NCBI RefSeq assembly: GCF_016405855.1
Contig: NZ_JAEFCA010000002.1
Location: forward strand, 1 to 64,000
Length of the DNA stretch: 64,000 nucleotides
Direction of reading: 5' to 3'
From: Flavobacterium sp. IB48
GTDB lineage: Bacteria > Bacteroidota > Bacteroidia > Flavobacteriales > Flavobacteriaceae
Positions 8,016 to 17,132 of the stretch are shown here, piece after piece. The notes under the pieces are model-generated. The model searched no databases. It was given only the letters and a program-made list of their open reading frames with translations, and was not told the DNA's origin. Made by a program: the position numbers and the translations under genes. The stretch's first letter is position 1. Each line of letters begins with the position of its first letter.

Positions 8016-10415
8016 ATGATTACAAACACATCATTAGAATACAAAGGCGATTTATATCCATCAAAAATTGTCTCGTATGAACATGAAGGAGATTCTATTT
8101 TCTTTAATACGGATAATAAGGTAATTTTAAAAGTTACTATTCTTCGTGATAGTTTAATTCGATTCCGTTTTACTACAAAAGGCTATTTCAGCAACGATTT
8201 TTCATATGCCATTGATAAAACACAACTTCATGGCTACAACTTTTTGGAAGTTACTGAAGAAGAAACCTACTTTCAAATTAGAACTAGTAAAGTTAAATGT
8301 AAAATTCAGAAAGCAGATCTTCGTCTTGCGATTTACGATTTAAATGATTTTCTAATTCTTGAAGATGAACTTGGTTTTCATTGGGAAGAAAGCTACGAAT
8401 ATGGCGGGAATATTGTAAAAATGAGCAAATTCGCTAAAGATGGCGAATGTTATTACGGTTTAGGCGATAAAGCCACTCAAATGAATCTTAAAGGCAAAAG
8501 AGTAGAAAATTTTGCTACAGATCAATATGCTTACCAGAAAGATCAAGAACCGTTATATAAAGTGGTTCCTTTTTATATTGGACTTCATAACAAACAGTCT
8601 TATGGTATATTTTTCGATAATACTTTCAGAACTTTCTTTGATTTTTGTCAAGAAAGAAGAAATGTTACTAGTTTCTGGGCTGAAGGTGGCGAAATGAACT
8701 ATTATTTTGTTTATGGTCCTCAAATGCAGGACGTTGTTACCACTTATACCGATTTAACAGGTAAACCAGAATTACCGCCACTTTGGGTTTTAGGATACCA
8801 TCAATGCAAATGGAGTTATTATCCTGAAAGTAAGGTTAAAGAAATTACATCAAAATTTAGAGAGCTTCAGATTCCTTGTGATGCCATTTATTTGGATATC
8901 GATTATATGGACGGATTTAGATGCTTTACTTGGAATAAAAACTATTTTCCTGATCCAAAAAGAATGGTTTCTGAATTAGCAGAAGATGGTTTTAAAACTA
9001 TTGTAATTATTGATCCAGGAATTAAAATTGATAAAGATTACTGGGTTTATAAAGAAGCTTTAGAAAAAGATTATTTCTGTAAAAGAGCCGACGGTCCTTA
9101 TATGAAAGGAAAAGTTTGGCCAGGAGAATGTAATTTCCCTGATTATACAAATCCCATAGTTAGAGAATGGTGGGCTGGTTTATTTAAAGAATTAATTGCA
9201 GAAATTGGAGTAAAGGGAGTTTGGAATGATATGAATGAACCAGCTGTTATGGAGGTTCCTAATAAAACATTTCCCATGGATGTTCGTCATGTTTACGATG
9301 GAAATCCTTGTAGCCATAGAAAAGCTCATAATATTTATGGAACTCAAATGGCGAGAGCCACTTATCATGGTGTAAAACGATTTGCATATCCAAAACGTCC
9401 GTTTGTCATTACAAGATCGGCTTATGCTGGCGCGCAGCGTTATACATCATCATGGACAGGTGATAATGTAGCAACTTGGGAACATTTATGGATTGCAAAT
9501 ATTCAGGTTCAGAGATTATCTATTTCTGGAATGGGATTTACAGGCTCTGATATTGGGGGTTTTGCCGAACAGCCAACAGGAGAATTGTATGCACGTTGGA
9601 TTCAATTAGGTGTTTTTCACCCTTTCTGTAGAACTCATTCTTCTGGAGATCATGGAAATCAAGAACCTTGGGCTTTTGATGAAGAAGTAATTAATATTAC
9701 TAGAAAATTTGTGAGTCTTCGTTACCAATTGTTGCCTTATTTGTACACTATGTTTTGGCAATATATTGAGGAGGGAGTTCCTATGCTAAAGCCATTGGTT
9801 TATTATGATCAAGATGATACGCAAACACATTATCGCAACGACGAGTTTATCTTTGGAAACCAGATTTTAGTCTGCCCTATACTTGAACCTAATGCTGTAG
9901 GTAGACGTATGTATATTCCTAGAGGGGAATGGTATAACTATTGGACCAATGAGTTGTTTATCGGAGGAAGAGAAATTTGGATTGATACCAAATTTGATGA
10001 GATTCCTGTCTTTGTAAAAGCTGGAGCAATTATTCCAAAATATCCTGTTCAACAGTATGTAGGCGAATTAGAATTTGATGAATTAACATTGGATGTTTAC
10101 TATAAAAATGGTAAAGAACAGTCGGCTGTATATGAAGATGCTCAAGATGGTTACGATTACAAAAAAGGACGCTACAGTTATTTGTCGTTCCGACATGTTG
10201 GAAAAGAAAAGGAATTGATTATTCAACTTCATAAAGAAGGGAAGTATATAACTCCTTACACTAAATATAAAATCAACCTTATTGGATTGCCTTTTAAAGT
10301 TGTAGAAATAGAAATTGACAACGAAAAGATTGAATTTGACAAAATTAGTTTTGAGCAAAATAATTTCTTAATAGTTGATAAAGAGTTTAATGAACTTCAT
10401 ATTGTTGGCGAATAG
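8016..10415 (+). CDS. GH31 alpha-glucosidase
   Basis: A 799-aa glycoside hydrolase family 31 enzyme without signal peptide, so probably cytosolic. The catalytic nucleophile Asp405 lies in GVWNDMNEP and the acid/base Asp483 in SSWTGDN. Other GH31 hallmarks are YLDIDYMDGF (292-301), FTGSDIGGF and RTHSSGDHGNQEPW. An N-terminal beta-sandwich and C-terminal beta domains frame the barrel. It follows glgB by 191 nt in the same direction, which suggests a role in releasing glucose from glycogen-derived or imported alpha-glucans. An open frame covering 7847-8080 in another phase is a shadow. Confidence 0.92.
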   Translation: MITNTSLEYKGDLYPSKIVSYEHEGDSIFFNTDNKVILKVTILRDSLIRFRFTTKGYFSNDFSYAIDKTQLHGYNFLEVTEEETYFQIRTSKVKCKIQKADLRLAIYDLNDFLILEDELGFHWEESYEYGGNIVKMSKFAKDGECYYGLGDKATQMNLKGKRVENFATDQYAYQKDQEPLYKVVPFYIGLHNKQSYGIFFDNTFRTFFDFCQERRNVTSFWAEGGEMNYYFVYGPQMQDVVTTYTDLTGKPELPPLWVLGYHQCKWSYYPESKVKEITSKFRELQIPCDAIYLDIDYMDGFRCFTWNKNYFPDPKRMVSELAEDGFKTIVIIDPGIKIDKDYWVYKEALEKDYFCKRADGPYMKGKVWPGECNFPDYTNPIVREWWAGLFKELIAEIGVKGVWNDMNEPAVMEVPNKTFPMDVRHVYDGNPCSHRKAHNIYGTQMARATYHGVKRFAYPKRPFVITRSAYAGAQRYTSSWTGDNVATWEHLWIANIQVQRLSISGMGFTGSDIGGFAEQPTGELYARWIQLGVFHPFCRTHSSGDHGNQEPWAFDEEVINITRKFVSLRYQLLPYLYTMFWQYIEEGVPMLKPLVYYDQDDTQTHYRNDEFIFGNQILVCPILEPNAVGRRMYIPRGEWYNYWTNELFIGGREIWIDTKFDEIPVFVKAGAIIPKYPVQQYVGELEFDELTLDVYYKNGKEQSAVYEDAQDGYDYKKGRYSYLSFRHVGKEKELIIQLHKEGKYITPYTKYKINLIGLPFKVVEIEIDNEKIEFDKISFEQNNFLIVDKEFNELHIVGE

Positions 10416-10471
10416 TTAAATTTTGATATTTTTTTATTTTAATGTATAAAATATTTTATTTTTTTTAATCG

Positions 10472-10479
10472 TATTTTTG
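10472..10479 (+). promoter_or_regulatory. -7 element TATTTTTG of the M48 gene
   Basis: Matches TAnnTTTG and lies 20 nt before the ATG. No clear TTG -33 element is seen at the right distance. Confidence 0.5.
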
Positions 10480-10499
10480 TTATAAAAATAGCTCGAATT

Positions 10500-11309
10500 A
10501 TGAAAAAATATATGTTTTTAGGAGTTTTTGGGGCGCTTGTTATGGCTTGTGCAACAAATCCAATTACTGGAAAACAAAATTTGAATTTTGTTTCAAATAG
10601 CGAATTGTTTCCAACTTCTTTTCAGCAATACAGTACTTTTTTGTCTGAAAATAAAGTTATTACAGGAACGGCAGATGCAAAACTTGTTGAAAATGTTGGA
10701 TTTAAAATTAAGGCTGCTGCCGAAAAGTATCTAACATATTTAGGACAGTCACAGTATTTAAAAGATTATCGCTGGGAATATAAATTGGTTGATAATAAAG
10801 AAGTTAATGCTTGGTGTTTGCCAGGAGGCAAAATTGTTGTTTATTCAGGGATATTACCTGTTACACAAAATGAATCTGGTTTGGCAACAGTTATGGGGCA
10901 CGAGGTTTCGCACGCTTTAGCCAATCACGGAGCACAAAGAATGAGCGCTGCGCAACTTCAGCAAATTGGGGGAGCCGTTTTAGATGCTGCTACAACAAAT
11001 AAATCTGCACAAACAAGAGAAATATTTTCACAAGCTTATGGAATGGGAACTGAGGTAGGAGTAATGCTTCCTTTTAGCAGAAGCAATGAAAGCGAAGCAG
11101 ATAAAATTGGTTTGACATTGATGGCAATTGCAGGCTATAATCCGGACGATGCAGTTGCATTTTGGACAAGAATGTCGTCAAAATCTGGTGGTTCTTCGAC
11201 TCCAGAATTCATGAGTACTCACCCTTCTGATGCTACAAGGATTGCAAATATTAAAGCTTTAATTCCAGAAGCAAAAGCAATTGCACTAAAAGTAGGAACT
11301 ATTAAATAA
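10500..11309 (+). CDS. M48 family metalloprotease lipoprotein
   Basis: A 269-aa zinc protease. The signal peptide ends in a lipobox with Cys17 (ALVMAC), so it is a lipoprotein. The catalytic HEVSH (His134, Glu135, His138) is followed by the third zinc ligand region NESEADKIG (Glu199), the standard M48 layout. Only the compact protease domain is present, as in LoiP/YcaL-type proteases, which degrade misfolded outer-membrane proteins. That role is inferred from the family. It is monocistronic, with its own promoter element and terminator. Confidence 0.9.
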   Translation: MKKYMFLGVFGALVMACATNPITGKQNLNFVSNSELFPTSFQQYSTFLSENKVITGTADAKLVENVGFKIKAAAEKYLTYLGQSQYLKDYRWEYKLVDNKEVNAWCLPGGKIVVYSGILPVTQNESGLATVMGHEVSHALANHGAQRMSAAQLQQIGGAVLDAATTNKSAQTREIFSQAYGMGTEVGVMLPFSRSNESEADKIGLTLMAIAGYNPDDAVAFWTRMSSKSGGSSTPEFMSTHPSDATRIANIKALIPEAKAIALKVGTIK

Positions 11310-11331
11310 AATATATTTTTAGAACATCAAG

Positions 11332-11360
11332 AAAAGCTATTCATAACGAATAGCTTTTTT
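11332..11360 (+). terminator. Terminator of the M48 gene
   Basis: An 11-bp stem (11332-11342 with 11348-11358), a 5-nt loop and a T run. Confidence 0.85.
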
Positions 11361-11452
11361 GTTTATAATTTATTAATGAACGAATTGGATAATTTCTATC
11401 TGATTATGATAAAAATTAGATAAATTCGTAGCCTATTAACAAAACCATTTCT

Positions 11453-12757
11453 ATGAAAAACCTACAAAAAGGAGATAAGAAGCTTTTAAATGCTTGGGCA
11501 TTTTATGATTGGGCAAACTCTGTTTATACTTTGACAATTGCTTCTGCTGTTTTTCCAATTTTTTACGAAGCTTTATTCAGTGATCGCGATCATTACATCG
11601 ATGTTTTCGGAATGCATCTTAAAAATTCGGCTTTAATTAGTTTTATTACTGCAGCTGCGTTTTTAGTAGTTTCCTTCATTTCTCCATTATTATCAGGAAT
11701 TGCTGATTACGTAGGAAATAAAAAATCCTTCATGAAGTTTTTCTGTTACATGGGAGCTTTATCCTGTATGGGATTATATTGGTTTGATCTGGATAATATA
11801 TATATCGGATTAGCATTTTATTTTCTTGGGCTATTGGGATATTGGGGAAGTTTGGTTTTCTATAATTCATACTTGCCAGATATTGCTTTTGAAGAACAAC
11901 AGGATGGAATAAGTGCAAAAGGGTATTCTTTAGGATACTTCGGAAGCGTTCTTTTGTTGGCTATCAATTTATGGATGATAATGGGAGCTGAAAATGATAT
12001 TGCAAGAATGGAAGCGATGAAATATTCTTTTGTGATGGTGGGAATATGGTGGATTTTATTTAGTCAATATACGTATTATTATTTGCCAAAAGGAAGTAAA
12101 GAAACAGGACAGAAACTAACAAAAGCTGTTGTGTTTAATGGTTTTAAAGAACTAAAAAAAGTCTGGGCATTATTACAGGAAAATATTCCCTTAAAGCGTT
12201 ACTTAGGAGGTTTCTTTGTTTCTAGTATGGCAGTGCAAACTGTAATGCTTGTTGCAACCTATTTTGGAGCACAGGAAATTCAATGGTCTTCAAAAGAAGA
12301 AAGTACAATAGGTTTAATAATTTGTATTTTATTAATTCAGATTGTTGCTATTTTTGGAGCACTTTTAACTTCTTATGCTTCTTCTAAGTGGGGAAATGTT
12401 CCCACTTTGATATTTATTAATGGAATCTGGGCTGTATTTTGTGCTTTGGCTTATTTCATAACATTACCTACACATTTTTATGTTATGGCAACCGTAGCAG
12501 GATTTGTAATGGGAGGAATTCAGTCTTTATCACGCTCTACATATTCAAAACTATTACCAGAAACAGAAGATACGGCATCATTCTTTAGTTTCTATGATGT
12601 TGCAGAAAAAATTGGAATCGTGATAGGAATGTGTGTTTACGGAATTATCGATCAAATTACAGGAAGTCCGCGTGCTGCAATTGTAATTTTGGCAATTTTC
12701 TTCGTTACATCAATATTTCTACTAAGAAGAGTACATAAAAAAGACGTTTCAAATTAA
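11453..12757 (+). CDS. MFS transporter, UMF1/Atg22-like
   Basis: A 434-aa integral inner-membrane protein with about 12 hydrophobic segments. The N-terminal AWAFYDWANSVYTLTI (residues 15-30) is characteristic of the UMF1 family, related to Atg22 vacuolar effluxers. The MFS-like GGIQSLSRSTYSKLLPE loop is in the second half, and it ends in a basic tail. Substrate is unknown; amino acids or other small solutes are plausible from the family. It is monocistronic and converges on the GIN-domain gene. Confidence 0.87.
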   Translation: MKNLQKGDKKLLNAWAFYDWANSVYTLTIASAVFPIFYEALFSDRDHYIDVFGMHLKNSALISFITAAAFLVVSFISPLLSGIADYVGNKKSFMKFFCYMGALSCMGLYWFDLDNIYIGLAFYFLGLLGYWGSLVFYNSYLPDIAFEEQQDGISAKGYSLGYFGSVLLLAINLWMIMGAENDIARMEAMKYSFVMVGIWWILFSQYTYYYLPKGSKETGQKLTKAVVFNGFKELKKVWALLQENIPLKRYLGGFFVSSMAVQTVMLVATYFGAQEIQWSSKEESTIGLIICILLIQIVAIFGALLTSYASSKWGNVPTLIFINGIWAVFCALAYFITLPTHFYVMATVAGFVMGGIQSLSRSTYSKLLPETEDTASFFSFYDVAEKIGIVIGMCVYGIIDQITGSPRAAIVILAIFFVTSIFLLRRVHKKDVSN

Positions 12758-12780
12758 TCGAAACGCCTTTTTATAAAACC

Positions 12781-12844
12781 AATATCACGAATTGCAAGGA
12801 TTATTTTGATTGATGATTTTTTTTGTAATTCGTGATATTTTTTT
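12781..12844. terminator. Long hairpin between convergent genes
   Basis: Arms 12781-12797 and 12823-12839 form a 17-bp stem with a single wobble. A T run follows on the plus strand. It sits between the convergent permease and GIN-domain genes and can act as a terminator. A weaker imperfect hairpin (GACGTTTC/GAAACGCC, 12743-12767) overlaps the permease stop codon. Confidence 0.7.
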
Positions 12845-12850
12845 GAATAA

Positions 12851-13570
12851 TTAGCTTTTTGAAATAGTTCCTGATCCAGAAACTTTAGTATCTTTTTTTT
12901 CAGGATTACCAACATATCTAATATTTCCAGAACCAGAAACTCTAGCCGTTAAGCTTTCGTCGCAAGCAACTTTACTGTTTCCAGATCCCGAAACATTAGC
13001 CTCAACAACCTTCGATTTTAAATCGGCAGCATTAATATCTCCAGAACCAGAAAGTTTAGCTGAGAAATTAGTAGCAGTTCCTTTTAAACGTACATTTCCT
13101 GATCCGCTTACGTTCAGTTCTAAATTATTGGTATCAACCGGTAAAGTAAAATTTCCAGAGCCAGATAATTTGATTGAAAATTTATCATTTTTGATCACAT
13201 CTTTTGATTGAATATCACCAGATCCTGCTAAGCTTAATTCAGAGATTTTTTCAAATGGAACGGTAACTTGAATTTTACCTGAACTTGTACGTATTTGAGT
13301 ACCTTTCTCCACATAAATTTTTAATGAATTATCTTCAACTTCGACTTTGATAACAGCTAATAAATTTTCTTCTCCTTTGATAGTGATTTTCCCCTCTTTT
13401 CCAGACACTAAGTCCACATCAAAAGAACCTGCTACTTTAATACCATCGTAATCTCCAGTAGATCTTGTTTCAGTAACTATCTTTCCGTTACCTTGTACTT
13501 TGTTTTGTGCATTAACTGTGCTATTTGTAAAAAAAATAGCTAGCGCTAATAATAAAATTGATTTTTTCAT
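12851..13570 (-). CDS. Secreted GIN/DUF2807 domain protein
   Basis: A 239-aa protein with signal peptide (about 1-21) and a head GIN (DUF2807) domain. This is a beta-helix-like fold built from repeated strands ending in (L/V)SGSGN; at least six SGSG turns are visible between residues 115 and 239. The family has been called putative auto-transporter adhesin head GIN, but adhesion is unproven here. It is the last gene of the sigma-factor operon, 19 nt after the DUF4097-like gene, so it is probably expressed under the envelope signal read by that sigma factor. Confidence 0.82.
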   Translation of the reverse strand: MKKSILLLALAIFFTNSTVNAQNKVQGNGKIVTETRSTGDYDGIKVAGSFDVDLVSGKEGKITIKGEENLLAVIKVEVEDNSLKIYVEKGTQIRTSSGKIQVTVPFEKISELSLAGSGDIQSKDVIKNDKFSIKLSGSGNFTLPVDTNNLELNVSGSGNVRLKGTATNFSAKLSGSGDINAADLKSKVVEANVSGSGNSKVACDESLTARVSGSGNIRYVGNPEKKDTKVSGSGTISKS

Positions 13571-13589
13571 TGTTTTGATTTTTAGATGA

Positions 13590-14648
13590 TTAATTTTTTG
13601 TTAGCGAAATATTTCCGTAGTTCGAATTTATATTGATTTTATTCTGACCTTTTTTCTTATAGAAACCTGCAATTCTTTTGCTGTTGCTTTTAATCTCAGT
13701 AACAGAAACTTCTAATGAATTATCATGTTTAATGTTTGAATATCTTGCAGAAATATCAAAGTCAAAAGCATAATTGGGAACGTAACCAATTGTAATGTCT
13801 GTATATCCTGAGTTTATTGTGATATTTCCAGCTTTTTCTGTTACTGTTCCGATACTGATTTTACTGTAATTGGTATCGTAGCTAAAGTTGCTTGAAATTT
13901 CTCCAATAATAAAAGTCAAATAGTTTCCTGAACCACTCAAAGAATTGATTTTTTGAAATTTAAAAGTTCCATAGCTGCAATCAGCTTTAATATTCTGACC
14001 ATCATTTAAATTAACATCTGTATAGTTTGCACTTAGATTCAAATTACCAGAATCATTAATCTTAAGATTAGAATATCGAGCATCAATATTTCCTGTTTTA
14101 ATGTAATCTATACTTGAATTTTGGCAATATTGAATAGAGATTTGATTGTTTGATCCGTTTAGTTTGCCTAAAGCAACTTTTCCGTACTTACAGTCAATAT
14201 CTGTAGAAGATTCTGCATTTGGAACCGAAATATTACCGTATTTATTGACCAATTTCATAGATCCATTTTTTGGAATTTTAATCACATAATTGATCTCAAA
14301 ACTATTATTGCTTCCTTTACTTTTAACATTAGAGCTTCCAAGTTTTGTCACAGCAGAAACCAATCCCTTAAGAGCAGTAATATCAACGTCTATACTATTT
14401 AAACGTTCATTTACCCAATTTTCATTTGGTCCATTTACTTTTATAGTAATATCCAAATCAATTTTGTCTTCGTCCCAAGTTGTAACCGTTATGCTTCCAT
14501 ATTTGTTGTCAACATCTATTCCTGCATTTGAATTGACGATATAAGTTTTTTTGATGTTTTTTTGTTTAGTGATATAAGTGTCATCGTTTGAAAACCCTAA
14601 TAAAGGAATCAAAAGAAACAAGATTAGTAAGTTATAGTGTTTTTTCAT
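13590..14648 (-). CDS. Secreted DUF4097-like beta-repeat protein
   Basis: A 352-aa protein with an N-terminal signal peptide (MKKHYNLLILFLLIPLLGFS). The rest is a run of short beta-strand repeats with recurring NKYGSITV, NKYGNISV, CKYGKVAL, NSNYGNISL units, typical of the DUF4097/DUF4098 adhesin-like beta-helix proteins. No enzymatic motif is visible. Its start overlaps the end of the anti-sigma-like gene by 17 bp, so translation is coupled. Like the next gene it is an envelope beta-helix protein, and the two may work together. Confidence 0.7.
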   Translation of the reverse strand: MKKHYNLLILFLLIPLLGFSNDDTYITKQKNIKKTYIVNSNAGIDVDNKYGSITVTTWDEDKIDLDITIKVNGPNENWVNERLNSIDVDITALKGLVSAVTKLGSSNVKSKGSNNSFEINYVIKIPKNGSMKLVNKYGNISVPNAESSTDIDCKYGKVALGKLNGSNNQISIQYCQNSSIDYIKTGNIDARYSNLKINDSGNLNLSANYTDVNLNDGQNIKADCSYGTFKFQKINSLSGSGNYLTFIIGEISSNFSYDTNYSKISIGTVTEKAGNITINSGYTDITIGYVPNYAFDFDISARYSNIKHDNSLEVSVTEIKSNSKRIAGFYKKKGQNKININSNYGNISLTKN

Positions 14649-15165
14649 TAGAGTTGTTTTTTAGTTTTTCGTTGTCTTCAATTCTTTTCAGAACGGTTTG
14701 CAAAAAAGAAATACGCGTTTGAAGATTGCTAATCATGGCATATATAATTTGTTTGTTCTCACCATTTTTTTGCAGTTCATTTATAATTTTTTGATAATCA
14801 GCATCAAAAGTTTTCATCTGATTCATCGCATCATTAATAATCTGCTGATTTTCTGGCGAATTTTTCTCTTTGAGCTTAACCAGTTCGTTGTCAATTAGAA
14901 TATTGAAAATAGAATCGGTGCGTTTAGTTTCTTTAGAAGCAAATTTGAATTCTTTTGGTTTTTCATTTTTATAAAAAAGCGATACTCCAAGCATCAATAC
15001 GATCGAAGCGGCAATAGCTGTTGCGAACCAATATCTTTTCTTAGGCTCTTTTTTATTTAATTTTTGTAGAAAATCGACCTGATGATCAGAATTTAATTCC
15101 TGAATATCCCATTGGTTTTCAAATCTGTTGAATAATTCGTCTAAATTGTCTTTTTCATTTTTCAT
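14632..15165 (-). CDS. Membrane anti-sigma-like protein
   Basis: A 177-aa protein with a cytosolic N-terminus (1-45, MKNEKDNLDELFNRFENQWDIQ), one membrane span (about 46-66, FATAIAASIVLMLGVSLFY) and a periplasmic part with helical, probably coiled-coil character (about 105-170). Topology and position next to an ECF sigma gene fit an anti-sigma factor, although no classical zinc-binding motif is seen. It starts 14 nt after the sigma gene ends. Confidence 0.65.
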   Translation of the reverse strand: MKNEKDNLDELFNRFENQWDIQELNSDHQVDFLQKLNKKEPKKRYWFATAIAASIVLMLGVSLFYKNEKPKEFKFASKETKRTDSIFNILIDNELVKLKEKNSPENQQIINDAMNQMKTFDADYQKIINELQKNGENKQIIYAMISNLQTRISFLQTVLKRIEDNEKLKNNSNEKTL

Positions 15166-15179
15166 AATTCCAATTCATT

Positions 15180-15734
15180 TTATATCTCTTCCAATTTTTT
15201 TCTCAAACTGTCTTTGGCTCTGCTCAAGGTTGTTCTGCAATTTGCATATGTGATGTTTAAAATTTCGCAGATTTCTTCTTGATCATAACCTTCAATGTAA
15301 AAAAGCGTCAATACCATTCTGTAATTATCTTTCAGCTGTAAAATGGTATCTAAAACTTGTTTTACTTTAAGTGAGTTCAAGTCAATGTTTTCAGAAATAA
15401 TTCCATCATTTTCTTCAATTTTATAAAGTTGTTTACTTAAATCTTCTACCTGAAAAGAGTTGTTTTTCTTGTAAAAATCGATGCTATAATTGATGATTAT
15501 TTTTTTTAACCATGCGCCAAAAGCCACTTCTTGTTTATAGTCATTGATTTTTGTAAAAGCTTTTAAGAAACCTTCCTGCATGACGTCTTGTGCAAAATGT
15601 TCGTCTTTTACAATACGAAAAGCCACATTATACATCGCTTTACAATAGCGATTGTATATTTCAAATTGCGCTTTTTGATTGTTGTCTTTACAAAGCGCAA
15701 TTAGTTCTTCGATATTTTGGTTGTTTATATTCAA
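15180..15734 (-). CDS. ECF RNA polymerase sigma factor
   Basis: A 184-aa sigma-70 family protein with regions 2 and 4 only. Region 2 contains YNVAFRIVKDEHFAQDVMQEGFLKAF and AFGAWLKKIIINYSIDFYKK. Region 4 (about 130-184) has the helix-turn-helix YDQEEICEILNITYANCRTTLSRAK. The only in-frame start giving a full region 2 is TTG at 15734; no ATG precedes it. It is the first gene of a four-gene operon and likely drives an envelope-stress regulon that includes the two secreted proteins downstream. Confidence 0.92.
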   Translation of the reverse strand: MNINNQNIEELIALCKDNNQKAQFEIYNRYCKAMYNVAFRIVKDEHFAQDVMQEGFLKAFTKINDYKQEVAFGAWLKKIIINYSIDFYKKNNSFQVEDLSKQLYKIEENDGIISENIDLNSLKVKQVLDTILQLKDNYRMVLTLFYIEGYDQEEICEILNITYANCRTTLSRAKDSLRKKLEEI

Positions 15735-15875
15735 GTAGTGGCTTTTGGTTTTTAGTAATGACTGTGCTTTTTTTGGTTTGTTACACTTTTATAAAATTAA
15801 TTTTATTTTTTTTGAAATGAGTTGATAATTTTGACAATAATAGAGAGTAGGATTTTTATTTCATTTTATAAAATC

Positions 15876-15883
15876 TATATTTG
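15876..15883 (+). promoter_or_regulatory. -7 element TATATTTG
   Basis: A TAnnTTTG match 18 nt before the ATG at 15902. It overlaps the alternative TTG start at 15881, which is therefore rejected. Confidence 0.55.
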
Positions 15884-15901
15884 CAGATAAAACGAATAGC
15901 T

Positions 15902-16885
15902 ATGAAAAAAAAATATTTTTTGTTTCTCTTAATTTCCACAATCGGCTTTTTAAGCTCTTGTAATCAAGATTTTGATAGTGGCCTGGATTTTTCGAACTCT
16001 GAAAACAATGGAAATGAAAGTGCAGGCGAAAAAGCAATTTTTAGTGCCAAAATTGGAGACGAAGAATTTGTTGCAAATACTACAACTGCTGTTGTAACTG
16101 ATGACTATGTATTAATAGCCGGGACTAGATCATCAAAAGGAGATTTAATTCAAATAATTTTGCCTAGTAATAAAGTCGGAACATATACATGGGCAGAAAA
16201 CCAAGAAAATGCAGAAAAATTTGTTTTAGCGTATGTTCAAGGAGTAGATGGGCATGCATTTGTTAGTGCCTCAAACGAAGATGCGGCATTTTTAGGCGTA
16301 GAGAATTATACAGATACAGCAATCATTAAAATTACTGGAGTAAATAAAACTAAAAAAACAATTTCTGGCACATTTCAGTTTACAGGATTTAGTGATACAG
16401 AAGATGGTTCAACTGCGATAAAAGTTATTACAAAAGGTAATTTTGAAAATATACCTTATACAGATGATATTCCTGCTGAAGATTCTGATGATGTTTTGAA
16501 AGCAAAAATAGACGGAGTTGATTATACAAACAATAAAGTTGATGTAAGTAGTGTAATTGCAAGCGGCAGTAATCCGTATTATAGTATAGTAGGTAAAAAC
16601 AACAATGATAATTCTAGCGTCGGTTTAATGATTAATAAATCATATTCTGTTGGAACCTATGAAGCTTCAAGCAATTTATCAGTTGAAGAAGGCGAGCTTG
16701 TAAATGTTATTGGCGCTTCTTACAGAACAAATGACCTTTTGTATAATTCTAAATCAGGGTCACTTACAATAACCTCAAAAACAGAAGAAAGAATGGAAGG
16801 GACTTTTAATTTTGTCGTTCATAATTTCACTACAGATGATGAAAAGACTATTACAGGTTCGTTTAGTATAGATATAAAGATTTAG
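15902..16885 (+). CDS. Lipoprotein with two DUF6252-like repeats
   Basis: A 327-aa lipoprotein. The signal peptide runs to the lipobox FLSSC. Two related domains follow, each opening with an AKI(G/D)(D/G) strand (FSAKIGDEEFVANT and LKAKIDGVDYTNN) and containing a strand like TKKTISGTFQFTGF or EERMEGTFNFVVHNF. This fits DUF6252-type proteins of Flavobacteria; the assignment is from memory of the pattern. An acidic, Asn/Ser/Glu-rich linker follows the lipid anchor. It is monocistronic with a terminator. Function is unknown, presumably at the cell surface or in the periplasm. Confidence 0.65.
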   Translation: MKKKYFLFLLISTIGFLSSCNQDFDSGLDFSNSENNGNESAGEKAIFSAKIGDEEFVANTTTAVVTDDYVLIAGTRSSKGDLIQIILPSNKVGTYTWAENQENAEKFVLAYVQGVDGHAFVSASNEDAAFLGVENYTDTAIIKITGVNKTKKTISGTFQFTGFSDTEDGSTAIKVITKGNFENIPYTDDIPAEDSDDVLKAKIDGVDYTNNKVDVSSVIASGSNPYYSIVGKNNNDNSSVGLMINKSYSVGTYEASSNLSVEEGELVNVIGASYRTNDLLYNSKSGSLTITSKTEERMEGTFNFVVHNFTTDDEKTITGSFSIDIKI

Positions 16886-16909
16886 AGCAAAGAGACTATC
16901 TACAAATTT

Positions 16910-16934
16910 AATCCGCCTTGTGCGGATTTTTTTT
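16910..16934 (+). terminator. Terminator after the lipoprotein gene
   Basis: AATCCGC (16910-16916), a 5-nt loop, GCGGATT and a T tract. Confidence 0.88.
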
Positions 16935-17132
16935 GGTAATGCAATTTGATTTTATTAGTTTGGCTAATTAAATAGATATCATATCTTCCATTCTTGGCAT
17001 AGTGATTGTCTGTTTTAATAATATATCTTGCAAATTAAGCGTATAGTCTGTTTTTATTAGAAAAAATTGAATTTTAAACGTTAATTGCAAGTTGTATTAA
17101 ACTTTTAATGACAAAACGACTTATATATTATT

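Noticed and set aside
7847..8080. 77-codon open frame between glgB and the GH31 gene
   Set aside because: It runs into the GH31 coding region in another phase, has no recognisable domain and an unlikely composition.
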